Part shown: piece by piece, positions 52,457 through 61,213 of the stretch
Layout of the letters: every line of letters starts with the position of its first letter
How positions within the stretch are numbered: position 1 is the first letter of the stretch
NCBI RefSeq assembly: GCF_001428005.1
Contig: NZ_LMSB01000073.1
Coordinates: forward strand, 95,654-159,653
DNA from: Arthrobacter sp. Soil736
GTDB taxonomy: Bacteria > Actinomycetota > Actinomycetes > Actinomycetales > Micrococcaceae
Length of the DNA: 64,000 nucleotides
Direction: 5' to 3'
The notes under the pieces: model-generated
Database searches by the model: none
The model's input: the letters and a program-made list of their open reading frames with translations, nothing else
What the model was told of the DNA's origin: nothing
Made by a program: the position numbers and the translations under genes

Positions 52457-55400
52457 CCCAGTACCCCAATCCGATCAGCGTCAGCAACGACTTGAAGGAG
52501 GCATTTTCGCGGTATTTCTCGACAAACTATCGCCTGCGGTCCCATGGACTGGCCGCGGATAGGGATGACCTTCTCGGTGCGCCAGGACAAGTTTTCCAAG
52601 AGCCCTTGGTCGAACCCGTCGTTCCCTATCCGACAACAGACGATCTAATTGAAGTAGCCGTAGCTGCCGGGTACTCGGAATCGGTTGGGAGTGTTGTCGG
52701 AGATGCCTTTTTTCGGCAATTCGTGAAGCCCGGTGAGGCAACGGGGGTTCGCCGGCATCAAGCGATGAGCATCCTGACGAATAGAGGTGCTGGTGAGGCC
52801 GGCAAGAGAAATGTCGTCCTCACCTCGGGCACTGGATCCGGCAAGACGGAGGCGATCCTGTTGCCTATCCTGCTCCGGCTGGTCGAGGAGTCTGAAGGAT
52901 GGAGCACGCCGGGACCAGTCAACACGTGGTGGACTGGGGACGCATTCAGCCCAATGCGGAAGAACGAGAAGCGCAAGGCGGCAGTCCGAGCGATTATCTT
53001 GTACCCCACGAACGCGCTAGTGGAGGACCAACTAACGCGTCTCCGCCTGGCCTTCCGGAGGATTTCCGAGACCCGTCCCGAGGCGCGGCTCTGGTTTGGC
53101 CGGTACACGGGTGCTACGCCCGGAAACAACGTACTGCCGACACCGTCCGCAAAATCGGGGGCAGTGTCTCGGGTAATTCAGGAACTTCGTGAGATGACAG
53201 CAGAGTACGAAAGCCTTGTGACTGCTGGGACGGTCGACGAGAGTGATTTATCGCTCTTTACCGACCCAAGGGTTCACGAAATGGTGACCCGTTGGGATAT
53301 GGTTCAGGACCCTCCCGACGTCATGGTTTCTAACTTCGCGATGATCAACGCGATCCTAATGCGGGACTTCGAGGCGCCGCTGTTTCGGCAGTCACGGGAA
53401 TGGCTTGCTCAGTCTCCGGACCATGTGTTCACGCTGGCGGTGGACGAACTCCACTCATACCGAGGTTCCGCAGGTAGCGAAGTTGCCCTGCTTCTGAGAA
53501 GGCTAATGAGTCGACTTGGCCTCGAGCCGGATAGCCCCCAGCTGCGCATTATCGCCGCCAGCGCATCACTAAGTCCGGACGAGCAGGGCTTGAACTTTTT
53601 GGAGGAGTTCTTCGGAGCGTCCAAGAGCAGCTTTGTCGTCACTGCCGGGCAGCCCCGTGCAATTGTGAGCCAGCTACCGATTAGTCGGGATCAGGTGCTG
53701 GCGGGACACGCGGCGGGCACGCTGGCGAGTCGATCTGCCGAACTCTCCGAAGCCATTGCGGCGGCTTGCTTCGAGGAGTCGGACGGCAGGTATCGGGCAC
53801 AGCCCCTCCACACAATTTCGCAGCGGTTGTTCGGCAGCAATGATCACGAACTGACTGCACTTGAAGCAGTCTTCCAAGCTGTCGCACTCGGCGGACAGGT
53901 TGGCATCCCCCTCCGTGGCCACATTTTTGCCCGCGTATTGTCCGGATTATGGGCCTGCAGCAGCGCCCTGTGTGCGGGGGTGTCGTCCGATCGACGAGAC
54001 AAGCACCGAAACGTTGGCAAGCTCTTCGGACAACCCGTATCAGTTTGCGACGCCTGCGGCAGCCGAGTCCTGGAACTCATCCTCTGCGGCGAGTGCGGCG
54101 ACACCAGCCTGGGCGGCTACGTCTTGCCATTCAGCGACGGAACGGAGAGCCTGAGTGCCACGCCGGCCGGCATCTTGTCGGACGCACCTGGATTGGTTAC
54201 CCGGCGCAACCGGGGAATTTATCGTTGGTTTTGGCCAACGGTCGGCGACCAGGCACCGGTGGGTGCCGGCAGCAAATGGTCAAATCAGACATTCGATGTT
54301 GCATGGATCCGGGCACGGTTGGACACCAGCGGACGCGTCGAAGTAGGTGTTCCGGAGGGAGCAAATGGCTGGGTGCTTCAAATCAGCGGCAAGGGCGACG
54401 CAAGTGCCACCCCCGCCATCCCTGGCAAATGTCCACAATGCGGACAACAAGGGCGCCAGACGGCAGAATTTATTCAGGGCCAAGTTGCCTCTCCCCTGCA
54501 AGGTCACGCGACGTCGCCGGCTCAGACGACTTCTGTGTACCTCCGTCAGCTTCCCCGCACACTCGGTGAGCGGCCGGAGGATTACCGAACCATAGTGTTC
54601 ACGGACAATCGGGATTCCGCGGCGAGGACGGCCGCTTCGTTGGCCACCCGTCAGTACAGCGACATCCTGGTTCAAATGCTCCGGAAGGGCCTCTCTGACG
54701 CAGCGGACACTGACACTGCGGACATCCTTCGACGATTCACCTCAGACCCATCAGGTCTGAAGCCTGCTGAACTCGCTCAGGCACAACACATATTGCAGAC
54801 CAATCCCGGGGCGCTCATGGCCGTCATGCGTGAAACGGCCGGCGTCGCCACCCCTGCTGACCACGAGGTGTTGTCAGAGCTGGACTCAGCAGGATCCGAG
54901 TCCATCGCATGGACCGACCTCCGAGTTCGGATCGAAACGCAGATGGTCGACTTGGGGATAAGCCCGGGTGGCCCGTCTCCCTTTGCGCAAAAATTCAACA
55001 AGGAGCCTTGGTACTCCTTCTACGCGCCGCCGGAACAAGGACTTTGGACAAAGGCGGATGCCGCCTCCTCAGCTGTCGCGCAGGAGAAGCTCGGCAACAT
55101 GCTGGATATGGAGTTGGCTCGACAAGTGTTCGACTCCGGCCGGCGCGACGTTGAATCGACGGGGCTGGCCTGGATTCGAGCGGACGTTTCAGGGTCCGGA
55201 AGCGGTCTCGGCGACGATCTTGCGAGCGAGGTCGTCGCAAGCTGCGTGCGCCTGCTGGGCCTAGACCTCAACTACGAAGGTTCCTTTGCTGCCCGGTCGG
55301 ACGGGATCAAGACCCCGACTGCGGTGAAAGACTACCTCAAGCGTGTTTCGGTCCTGCACGGTGTCGACGCCGCAGCGCTCGAGGCGTGGGCATACGGCGT

Positions 55401-57801
55401 TCTCAAGAGTCAGGGCCTGACCCATGACGGATGGATCCTAAAGATTCACGGATCGACGAACCACATCCGCTTCGCCCCTCCACCGGACCAAGTGTGGACT
55501 TGCGACCGCTGTGGTTTTGTCCATTTACAAGGCTCTGCGGGAGTCTGTGCCAACAAGGGCTGCGACTCCACCACACTGACGCAACGCGAACGACCGTCAA
55601 ACGGTGGTGATTACTACGGGTGGCTTGCGAGCCAGGACCTGAGGAGAATCGCCGTTGCCGAGCTGACCGCACAGACCAAGCCTGCCAGCGAACAGCGCAA
55701 GCGACAGCGCTGGTTCAAAGGTATCCAGCTGCCGGCGCCTCAAGAGAACCCACGCACCTGCCAGCTTGATGTTCTCAGTGTGACTACGACCATGGAAGTC
55801 GGCGTCGATATCGGTGCGCTCAACGCAACTCTGATGGCCAACATGCCGCCTCAGCGGTTCAATTACCAGCAGCGAGTCGGCCGCGCCGGCCGCGCCGGGC
55901 AGGCATTTTCATTCGCCATCACATCGTGCCGCGACTCGGCCCACGATGAGTACTACTTCAACAATGCTTACCGCATGACAGGAGATCTTCCTCCCCAGCC
56001 GTTCCTCGACCTGGGGCGTCCCCGCATCGTTCAGCGCGTCGCAGCATCTGAGCTCCTCAAACGGGCCTTCTCATCGGTGGCGGGGCGGCCAGGATGGTCT
56101 CCCGACAGCTTGCATGGATCGTTCGGAAACGTTGAATCCTGGCCCGAACACCGGTCCGGAGTCGCTGACTGGCTGAGTACGCATCCAGACGTAGGCCACG
56201 TCGTTCGACAGCTGAGCCGCTACACGAGGCTCACAGAGACGCACGTCCTGGAGATCGAGCGTTGGGCGCGAATTGAGCTGGTCGCTGAAATCGACCGCAT
56301 AATTGCGCTGCCAGAACGAAGCGACAAGGAGCTTAGTCTGGTCTTGGCGCTCGGCGGTCTCCTCCCCCTCTTCGGATTTCCCACAAGGGTACGCAATCTT
56401 TACGACAGTGAAGTCATGGGGAGAGTGCTGGACAACAACGTTGTTGCCGACCGTCCGCTTGCGCTGGCTGTAACGAACTATGCCCCAGGCGCCGAAGTTG
56501 TCAGAGACGGACTCGTTCACACGGCAGCAGGGTTTGCCCACTACGAGAAGAAAGGCAGATCATGGTCGCCGGCCGACCCGCTGGGGGCTTCCCACGAAGT
56601 TGTGTCATGTCCGGATTGCGCGACGACATTCATTGACCGGAAAGTCGACGACGCTTGCGAGAACTGTGGCTCTCAAGTGGTGCGGTTCTCCATGTTTGAA
56701 CCGCGAGGGTTCAGAACGACTTACAAGCCGCGTCCCTACCGTATCGACGGCTCGCGAGCACAGTCCAAAAGCCTGCCTACATTCGTTTCCGCCCAAAAGG
56801 AGACGTCGCTCGAAGAGGTCCTGGGTGTCGATGTCCGTTTATATGAGCAGGGCAAGTTGCTGCAGTACAACGACAACAAAGGACACCTCTTTGACCTTAA
56901 GCGGCAGGGCGACGGTTCTGTGGTCGCCGTCGACAAGACGATCTATATGCGGGGTTGGAAGGATATGCCCACGTCGGGGATCGACATCGGTAAGAGCGCA
57001 ATCGGAGAAATCCGCACCACGGACGCGGTGACGGTAGCATTCACACGCCTGGAGACGCCAACAGGTGGCCTCCCGACCTCCGCAGGAGTACTGCCAGCAG
57101 GAATGTCTGCTCTCTGGTCGCTAGCAGAGGTGATGCGCGCAGGGGTGAAGGCGCAGCTAGACATCGATCCGCAGGAGATGCAGGCAGGCCTTCAGCATCT
57201 GACCACTGCTGGTGAGCCGACAGCCAGAGTGTTCCTGGCCGACAGTCTGGATAACGGGGCGGGCTACGCCGTGGAGATAGCCAAACCGGAAAATTTCAAA
57301 GCCCTGCTGCGCTCCACCCGTGAGACATTGCGGGTCATGTTCGAAGCAGAAGGCCACGTGGCGTGTTCTACGTCTTGCCCCGACTGCCTGAGGTCGTGGG
57401 ACAACCAACGCCTCCATGGCGTTCTCGACTGGAGATTGGCGCTCGACATGCTGGATTTGTGTGCGGGAGACGCGCTGAAACTCGCCAGATGGTTCGATCG
57501 CAAGCAGGATCTTCAGTCGGCAGCGCAGTCTATCGACCCTGGCTGTGAGGTCGTGGCGGTAGGGTCCTTGGGAGTCCCGGTCGTGCTTATGCCAGATGAG
57601 AAAGTCGGAGTCGTTGTGGGCCATCCCCTTTGGTTCAGAAGCGCAACCGGGAGCACAGACATACGGCGGGAAAAAGCCGTTGCCGAAGCGAAACACGAGT
57701 TGCCGGGGTACCGACTTTCAATGAGCGATCATTTTGAGTTTGACCGGCGCGCGCTCTCGGTGCTCGTCTCCGCGATCGAGGGCGAGGCTGTGTCTCTCTG
57801 A
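52453..57801 (+). CDS. Giant SF2 helicase with DUF1998 C-terminus (DruE-like candidate)
   Basis: 1782 aa. Walker A TSGTGSGKTEAILLP near 127; AIILYPTNALVEDQLTRLR; motif II VDELHSYRG near 330 (DELH); then a long insertion with several zinc-type cysteine clusters (CDACGSRVLELILCGECG; CPQCGQQG; CDRCGFVHLQG). The second helicase half contains MEVGVDIGALNATLMANMPP and QRVGRAGRAGQAF near 1140. The C-terminal DUF1998 module has ADSLDNGAGYAVEI and CSTSCPDCLRSWDNQRLH near 1600-1650. Size and order match DruE of Druantia and also resemble DrmA of DISARM and MrfA; no DISARM methyltransferase or PLD gene directly precedes it. It is translationally coupled to the 1016 aa protein. Confidence 0.8.
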   Translation: MTQYPNPISVSNDLKEAFSRYFSTNYRLRSHGLAADRDDLLGAPGQVFQEPLVEPVVPYPTTDDLIEVAVAAGYSESVGSVVGDAFFRQFVKPGEATGVRRHQAMSILTNRGAGEAGKRNVVLTSGTGSGKTEAILLPILLRLVEESEGWSTPGPVNTWWTGDAFSPMRKNEKRKAAVRAIILYPTNALVEDQLTRLRLAFRRISETRPEARLWFGRYTGATPGNNVLPTPSAKSGAVSRVIQELREMTAEYESLVTAGTVDESDLSLFTDPRVHEMVTRWDMVQDPPDVMVSNFAMINAILMRDFEAPLFRQSREWLAQSPDHVFTLAVDELHSYRGSAGSEVALLLRRLMSRLGLEPDSPQLRIIAASASLSPDEQGLNFLEEFFGASKSSFVVTAGQPRAIVSQLPISRDQVLAGHAAGTLASRSAELSEAIAAACFEESDGRYRAQPLHTISQRLFGSNDHELTALEAVFQAVALGGQVGIPLRGHIFARVLSGLWACSSALCAGVSSDRRDKHRNVGKLFGQPVSVCDACGSRVLELILCGECGDTSLGGYVLPFSDGTESLSATPAGILSDAPGLVTRRNRGIYRWFWPTVGDQAPVGAGSKWSNQTFDVAWIRARLDTSGRVEVGVPEGANGWVLQISGKGDASATPAIPGKCPQCGQQGRQTAEFIQGQVASPLQGHATSPAQTTSVYLRQLPRTLGERPEDYRTIVFTDNRDSAARTAASLATRQYSDILVQMLRKGLSDAADTDTADILRRFTSDPSGLKPAELAQAQHILQTNPGALMAVMRETAGVATPADHEVLSELDSAGSESIAWTDLRVRIETQMVDLGISPGGPSPFAQKFNKEPWYSFYAPPEQGLWTKADAASSAVAQEKLGNMLDMELARQVFDSGRRDVESTGLAWIRADVSGSGSGLGDDLASEVVASCVRLLGLDLNYEGSFAARSDGIKTPTAVKDYLKRVSVLHGVDAAALEAWAYGVLKSQGLTHDGWILKIHGSTNHIRFAPPPDQVWTCDRCGFVHLQGSAGVCANKGCDSTTLTQRERPSNGGDYYGWLASQDLRRIAVAELTAQTKPASEQRKRQRWFKGIQLPAPQENPRTCQLDVLSVTTTMEVGVDIGALNATLMANMPPQRFNYQQRVGRAGRAGQAFSFAITSCRDSAHDEYYFNNAYRMTGDLPPQPFLDLGRPRIVQRVAASELLKRAFSSVAGRPGWSPDSLHGSFGNVESWPEHRSGVADWLSTHPDVGHVVRQLSRYTRLTETHVLEIERWARIELVAEIDRIIALPERSDKELSLVLALGGLLPLFGFPTRVRNLYDSEVMGRVLDNNVVADRPLALAVTNYAPGAEVVRDGLVHTAAGFAHYEKKGRSWSPADPLGASHEVVSCPDCATTFIDRKVDDACENCGSQVVRFSMFEPRGFRTTYKPRPYRIDGSRAQSKSLPTFVSAQKETSLEEVLGVDVRLYEQGKLLQYNDNKGHLFDLKRQGDGSVVAVDKTIYMRGWKDMPTSGIDIGKSAIGEIRTTDAVTVAFTRLETPTGGLPTSAGVLPAGMSALWSLAEVMRAGVKAQLDIDPQEMQAGLQHLTTAGEPTARVFLADSLDNGAGYAVEIAKPENFKALLRSTRETLRVMFEAEGHVACSTSCPDCLRSWDNQRLHGVLDWRLALDMLDLCAGDALKLARWFDRKQDLQSAAQSIDPGCEVVAVGSLGVPVVLMPDEKVGVVVGHPLWFRSATGSTDIRREKAVAEAKHELPGYRLSMSDHFEFDRRALSVLVSAIEGEAVSL

Positions 57802-57816
57802 GAATGGCCTCACCGC

Positions 57817-57873
57817 GGATTCCTTGTGTCGGCTCGTCCAGCTAGTTCCTGAGCGAGCTGACACGAGGAATCC
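57817..57873. repeat. Long imperfect inverted repeat
   Basis: Arms at 57817-57836 and 57854-57873 (GGATTCCTTGTGTCGGCTCG against its near-complement) pair with about 16 of 20 bases, around a 17-base loop, in the 107-base gap between the DUF1998 helicase and the PLD-helicase. CCCTTGTTGTC follows. It may terminate the first transcript; a relic of a short mobile element is an alternative. Confidence 0.65.
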
Positions 57874-57908
57874 CCCTTGTTGTCGGTGATCACTAGTAGC
57901 CTGGCGCA

Positions 57909-60900
57909 GTGACTAATTTCAGCGGGGGAAGAGCGGCGGAGAAGCTGTCCGAAGGATTGTACGAACTACTCAACACGGATGCGCTCGGCAATCTGCTGAA
58001 TACCGCGCCAGAACTCCATCCGGTCTTCGCAAATGTCGAGGACGAAGACACCCCGGACATCCTCTCCCGCCACGTGGCCGACGCCGTCCGCCAGGCTCTC
58101 GCCGCAGCCAAGCCAAGTGACCGGGTCGGTCTGGCCAACCGGCTCCTCCAGGAACTGAACACCTCAGACCTCATCGCCGCGGGCCCCACGCAACTCCACT
58201 CCCTCCACCGTCCGGATGCACTCAAGCGCCGCCAACTCCGCCGTCCCACTACCAAGCTGAGCGATTCGGCCCTCCTGACCAACAGCAAGGACGATCCGAA
58301 CCTCGCGGCCGAGCTCCGAACCGAGATCGAGTCCGCCAACACCGTGGACCTGCTCTGTGCCTTCGTTCGCTGGACGGGACTGCGCCTGCTCCAGCCGGCG
58401 CTGGAGCAGCTCAAGGAGCGCGACGTCAAACTCCGAGTCCTCACGACCACCTACATGGGTGCCACGGAACGCCGCGCCATCGACGAGCTGGTCACGCGTT
58501 ACGGCGCCGAAGTGAAGATCAACTACGAAACCCAGGCCACCCGCCTGCACGCCAAGGCCTGGCTGTTCCGCAGGGACTCCGGCTTCGACACGGCCTACGT
58601 CGGCAGCTCAAACCTCAGCCAGGCAGCCCTCCTGGACGGACTCGAGTGGAACGTCAGGCTCAGCTCCGTCGGCACCCCCACGCTGCTTCAAAAATTCGAG
58701 GTCACCTTCGACAGCTACTGGGAGCAGCGGGCCTTCCAGAGCTATGACCCTGAGCGTGACGGCGAAAAACTCGACGCCGCACTGGAGCGCAACGGCGGTC
58801 GGCGAACCGCCGCCCCTGATGCTGCCACAGGCCTTGAAGTCCAGCCGTTCCTCCACCAGGAGGAGATGCTCGAGGAACTGGAAGCCGAGCGTCTCAAGGG
58901 CTTCAACCACAACCTCCTGGTCGCTGCCACAGGCACGGGCAAGACTGTGATCGCGGCCCTTGACTACAAACGCTTGAGCGAGGCTGCCGGCCGTGATCTG
59001 AAGCTGCTCTTCGTCGCCCACCGCCAGGAAATCCTCAAACAGGCCATGCGCACCTACCGTGACGTCATGCAGGACGGGGCCTTCGGCGAACTCTACGTCG
59101 GTGAGCACAAACCTCAGCAGTGGAAGCACATCTTCGCCTCCGTCCAGTCGCTGTCATCCCTCGGCATCGAACAACTGGCACCGGACTTCTTCGACGTCGT
59201 GGTCATCGATGAGTTCCACCACGCGATGGCACCCACGTACCGGCGCCTGATTGACCATCTGCAGCCGCAGCAGCTCCTCGGGCTCACCGCGACGCCGGAA
59301 CGAGGTGACGGCGTCGACGTCGCCAAGCAGTTCTTCGACGGCCGCACTGCCAGCGAGCTGAGGCTGTGGGACGCCCTGGACGCTGACCTGCTGGTGCCGT
59401 TCCACTACTTCGGCGTCTCGGACGACGTCGACCTGAGCCAGCTGGAATGGAAGCGCGGCAACTACGACACCACACAGCTGAACAACCTCTACACCGGCAA
59501 CGACGCCCGCGCCGCCAAGGTGATCCGCGAACTCCGCGACAAAGTCACCAGCACCCACCAGATGCGGGCCATCGGCTTCTGCGTCTCGGTCCAGCACGCC
59601 CATTACATGGCCGAGGTGTTCAACCGCGCCGGCATCGCCTCTGTTGCCGTCGACGGGAGCACCGACGATGCCGACCGTGCGGCAGCGCTTGAGCGCCTCC
59701 GCCGGCGGGAGATCAACTGCATCTTCGCTGTCGATCTTTTCAACGAAGGCCTTGACTTGCCACAGGTGGACACCATCCTGATGCTCCGGCCCACGCAGAG
59801 CGCCACAATCTTCCTTCAGCAGCTGGGGCGGGGGCTCCGCCGTGCGGAGGGGAAGGCGGTGCTGACCGTCATGGACTTCATCGGCCAGCAGCGCCGAGAG
59901 TTCCGCTTCGACCTGCGCTACCGGGCGCTGACCGGCTATGGGCGCAAGGAGCTGGAGAAGGCTGTCGAAGATGAGTTCCCGTACCTGCCATCTGGCTCGC
60001 AGATGGTGCTGGACCGGGTGGCGCAGAAGGTGGTGCTGGACAACATCAAGGCACAGCTGCGGTTCAACCGGGCACAGCTTGTCCGGGATATCGCCTCGTA
60101 CGCGGAGACCGAGCTGGAGGTCTATCTGGAGCGGTCAGGGAGCGACGTGAAGTCGATTTACCGTTCCACCAAGGATTCATGGACTGGCTACCTCCGCCAG
60201 GCGGGCCTGATCGAAGGGTTCTCCCCACTGGAGGCAGTCCTCAGCGGGAGGATCCAGGAGCACTCCGATGCCGACGAGAAGAAGCTCCTCGGCCGCATGG
60301 CTGCGCTCATCCATGTGGACGATCCGGAACGTGCCGAGGCGTACTCGATGCTGGTCGGCCCCGATGTACCCCGCTACGCGGAGCTCGGCATGCGCGAACA
60401 GACGTTCGCCCGGATGTTGTTCTACACGCTGTGGGACGACGGCGGCGGTTTCCAGTCGTACGACGCCGGATTGGACTATCTGCGCGGCTATCAGTTCGTC
60501 TGCAGTGAGATCCGCCAGCTCGTAAAGCTGGGAGTAGCCGCGTCCAAACATGCGGCCAAAGGTCTCGGCGCGGGGTTGCAAAACGTTCCGCTGCTCTCGC
60601 ACGCGACGTACCGGCGTGAAGAGGTCCTGGCCGCATTGCAGTATGGATCGAAGGAGCTCGGCAAGAACGTGCAGCACCGCGAGGGCGTGGCGTGGTGCCC
60701 GACAACTTCTACGGACGCCTTCTTCGTCACCCTCAACAAGGACGACAAGAAGCACTCGGCGACAACGATGTACAGGGACTACGCGATCAGTCCGGAGCTC
60801 TTTCACTGGGAATCGCAGAACGCTACGGCGACCGGAAGTCCGACCGGGAGGCGGTACCTGGACCGGGCTTCGCACGGCTCGAAGATCGTGATCTTCACCA

Positions 60901-61064
60901 GAGACACCTCGGACGACGAGACCGGTCTGACGGTTCCGTACACGTGCTTGGGGCAGGTGGACTACGTGCAGCATGTCGGCGAGAAGCCGATCGCCATTAC
61001 CTGGAAACTGCACCGGCCGATGCCGGCGGATGTGTTCGCGACGGCGGCTGCCGTGGCGCAATAG
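57909..61064 (+). CDS. PLD-nuclease/SF2 helicase with DUF3427 C-terminus
   Basis: 1051 aa. A phospholipase-D-type nuclease half-site, LHAKAWLF with GSSNLSQAA, lies near residues 210-235, giving one HxK motif. The SF2 helicase core follows: AATGTGKTVIAA near 339, VVIDEFHHAMAPTYRR near 433, LLGLTATPERGDG, and LGRGLRRAEGKAVLTV. The C-terminal 300 residues are DUF3427 (WCPTTSTDAFFVTLNKDDKK; WESQNATATGSPTGRRYL). This architecture recurs in bacterial defence islands and is thought to cut and unwind foreign DNA. The start is GTG at 57909. It is not coupled to the upstream helicase, from which a hairpin separates it. Confidence 0.88.
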   Translation: MTNFSGGRAAEKLSEGLYELLNTDALGNLLNTAPELHPVFANVEDEDTPDILSRHVADAVRQALAAAKPSDRVGLANRLLQELNTSDLIAAGPTQLHSLHRPDALKRRQLRRPTTKLSDSALLTNSKDDPNLAAELRTEIESANTVDLLCAFVRWTGLRLLQPALEQLKERDVKLRVLTTTYMGATERRAIDELVTRYGAEVKINYETQATRLHAKAWLFRRDSGFDTAYVGSSNLSQAALLDGLEWNVRLSSVGTPTLLQKFEVTFDSYWEQRAFQSYDPERDGEKLDAALERNGGRRTAAPDAATGLEVQPFLHQEEMLEELEAERLKGFNHNLLVAATGTGKTVIAALDYKRLSEAAGRDLKLLFVAHRQEILKQAMRTYRDVMQDGAFGELYVGEHKPQQWKHIFASVQSLSSLGIEQLAPDFFDVVVIDEFHHAMAPTYRRLIDHLQPQQLLGLTATPERGDGVDVAKQFFDGRTASELRLWDALDADLLVPFHYFGVSDDVDLSQLEWKRGNYDTTQLNNLYTGNDARAAKVIRELRDKVTSTHQMRAIGFCVSVQHAHYMAEVFNRAGIASVAVDGSTDDADRAAALERLRRREINCIFAVDLFNEGLDLPQVDTILMLRPTQSATIFLQQLGRGLRRAEGKAVLTVMDFIGQQRREFRFDLRYRALTGYGRKELEKAVEDEFPYLPSGSQMVLDRVAQKVVLDNIKAQLRFNRAQLVRDIASYAETELEVYLERSGSDVKSIYRSTKDSWTGYLRQAGLIEGFSPLEAVLSGRIQEHSDADEKKLLGRMAALIHVDDPERAEAYSMLVGPDVPRYAELGMREQTFARMLFYTLWDDGGGFQSYDAGLDYLRGYQFVCSEIRQLVKLGVAASKHAAKGLGAGLQNVPLLSHATYRREEVLAALQYGSKELGKNVQHREGVAWCPTTSTDAFFVTLNKDDKKHSATTMYRDYAISPELFHWESQNATATGSPTGRRYLDRASHGSKIVIFTRDTSDDETGLTVPYTCLGQVDYVQHVGEKPIAITWKLHRPMPADVFATAAAVAQ

Positions 61065-61213
61065 ACTTCACCTTGCTGAGCTGACGGGGAATTGCGTGTC
61101 GCTCAGCACACAAGTGGCGGCTCCAATAGCGTGCCCAGCCTGACTGTTGCCATATGATCTGACGTACCGGTCTGGGCCGGTTTTCTATTGCGTCATTGCC
61201 GATGGGGGCTTTT

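Noticed and set aside
49406..61064. DISARM (drmA/drmB/drmD) or Dpd system
   Set aside because: The DUF1998 helicase resembles DrmA, but no DISARM methyltransferase or DrmB-type gene and no DpdA-type transglycosylase is present in the window.
61165..61186. CCGG-based hairpin followed by TTTTC upstream of the restriction-modification gene
   Set aside because: Stem is only about five base pairs, so a terminator is not supported beyond a mention.
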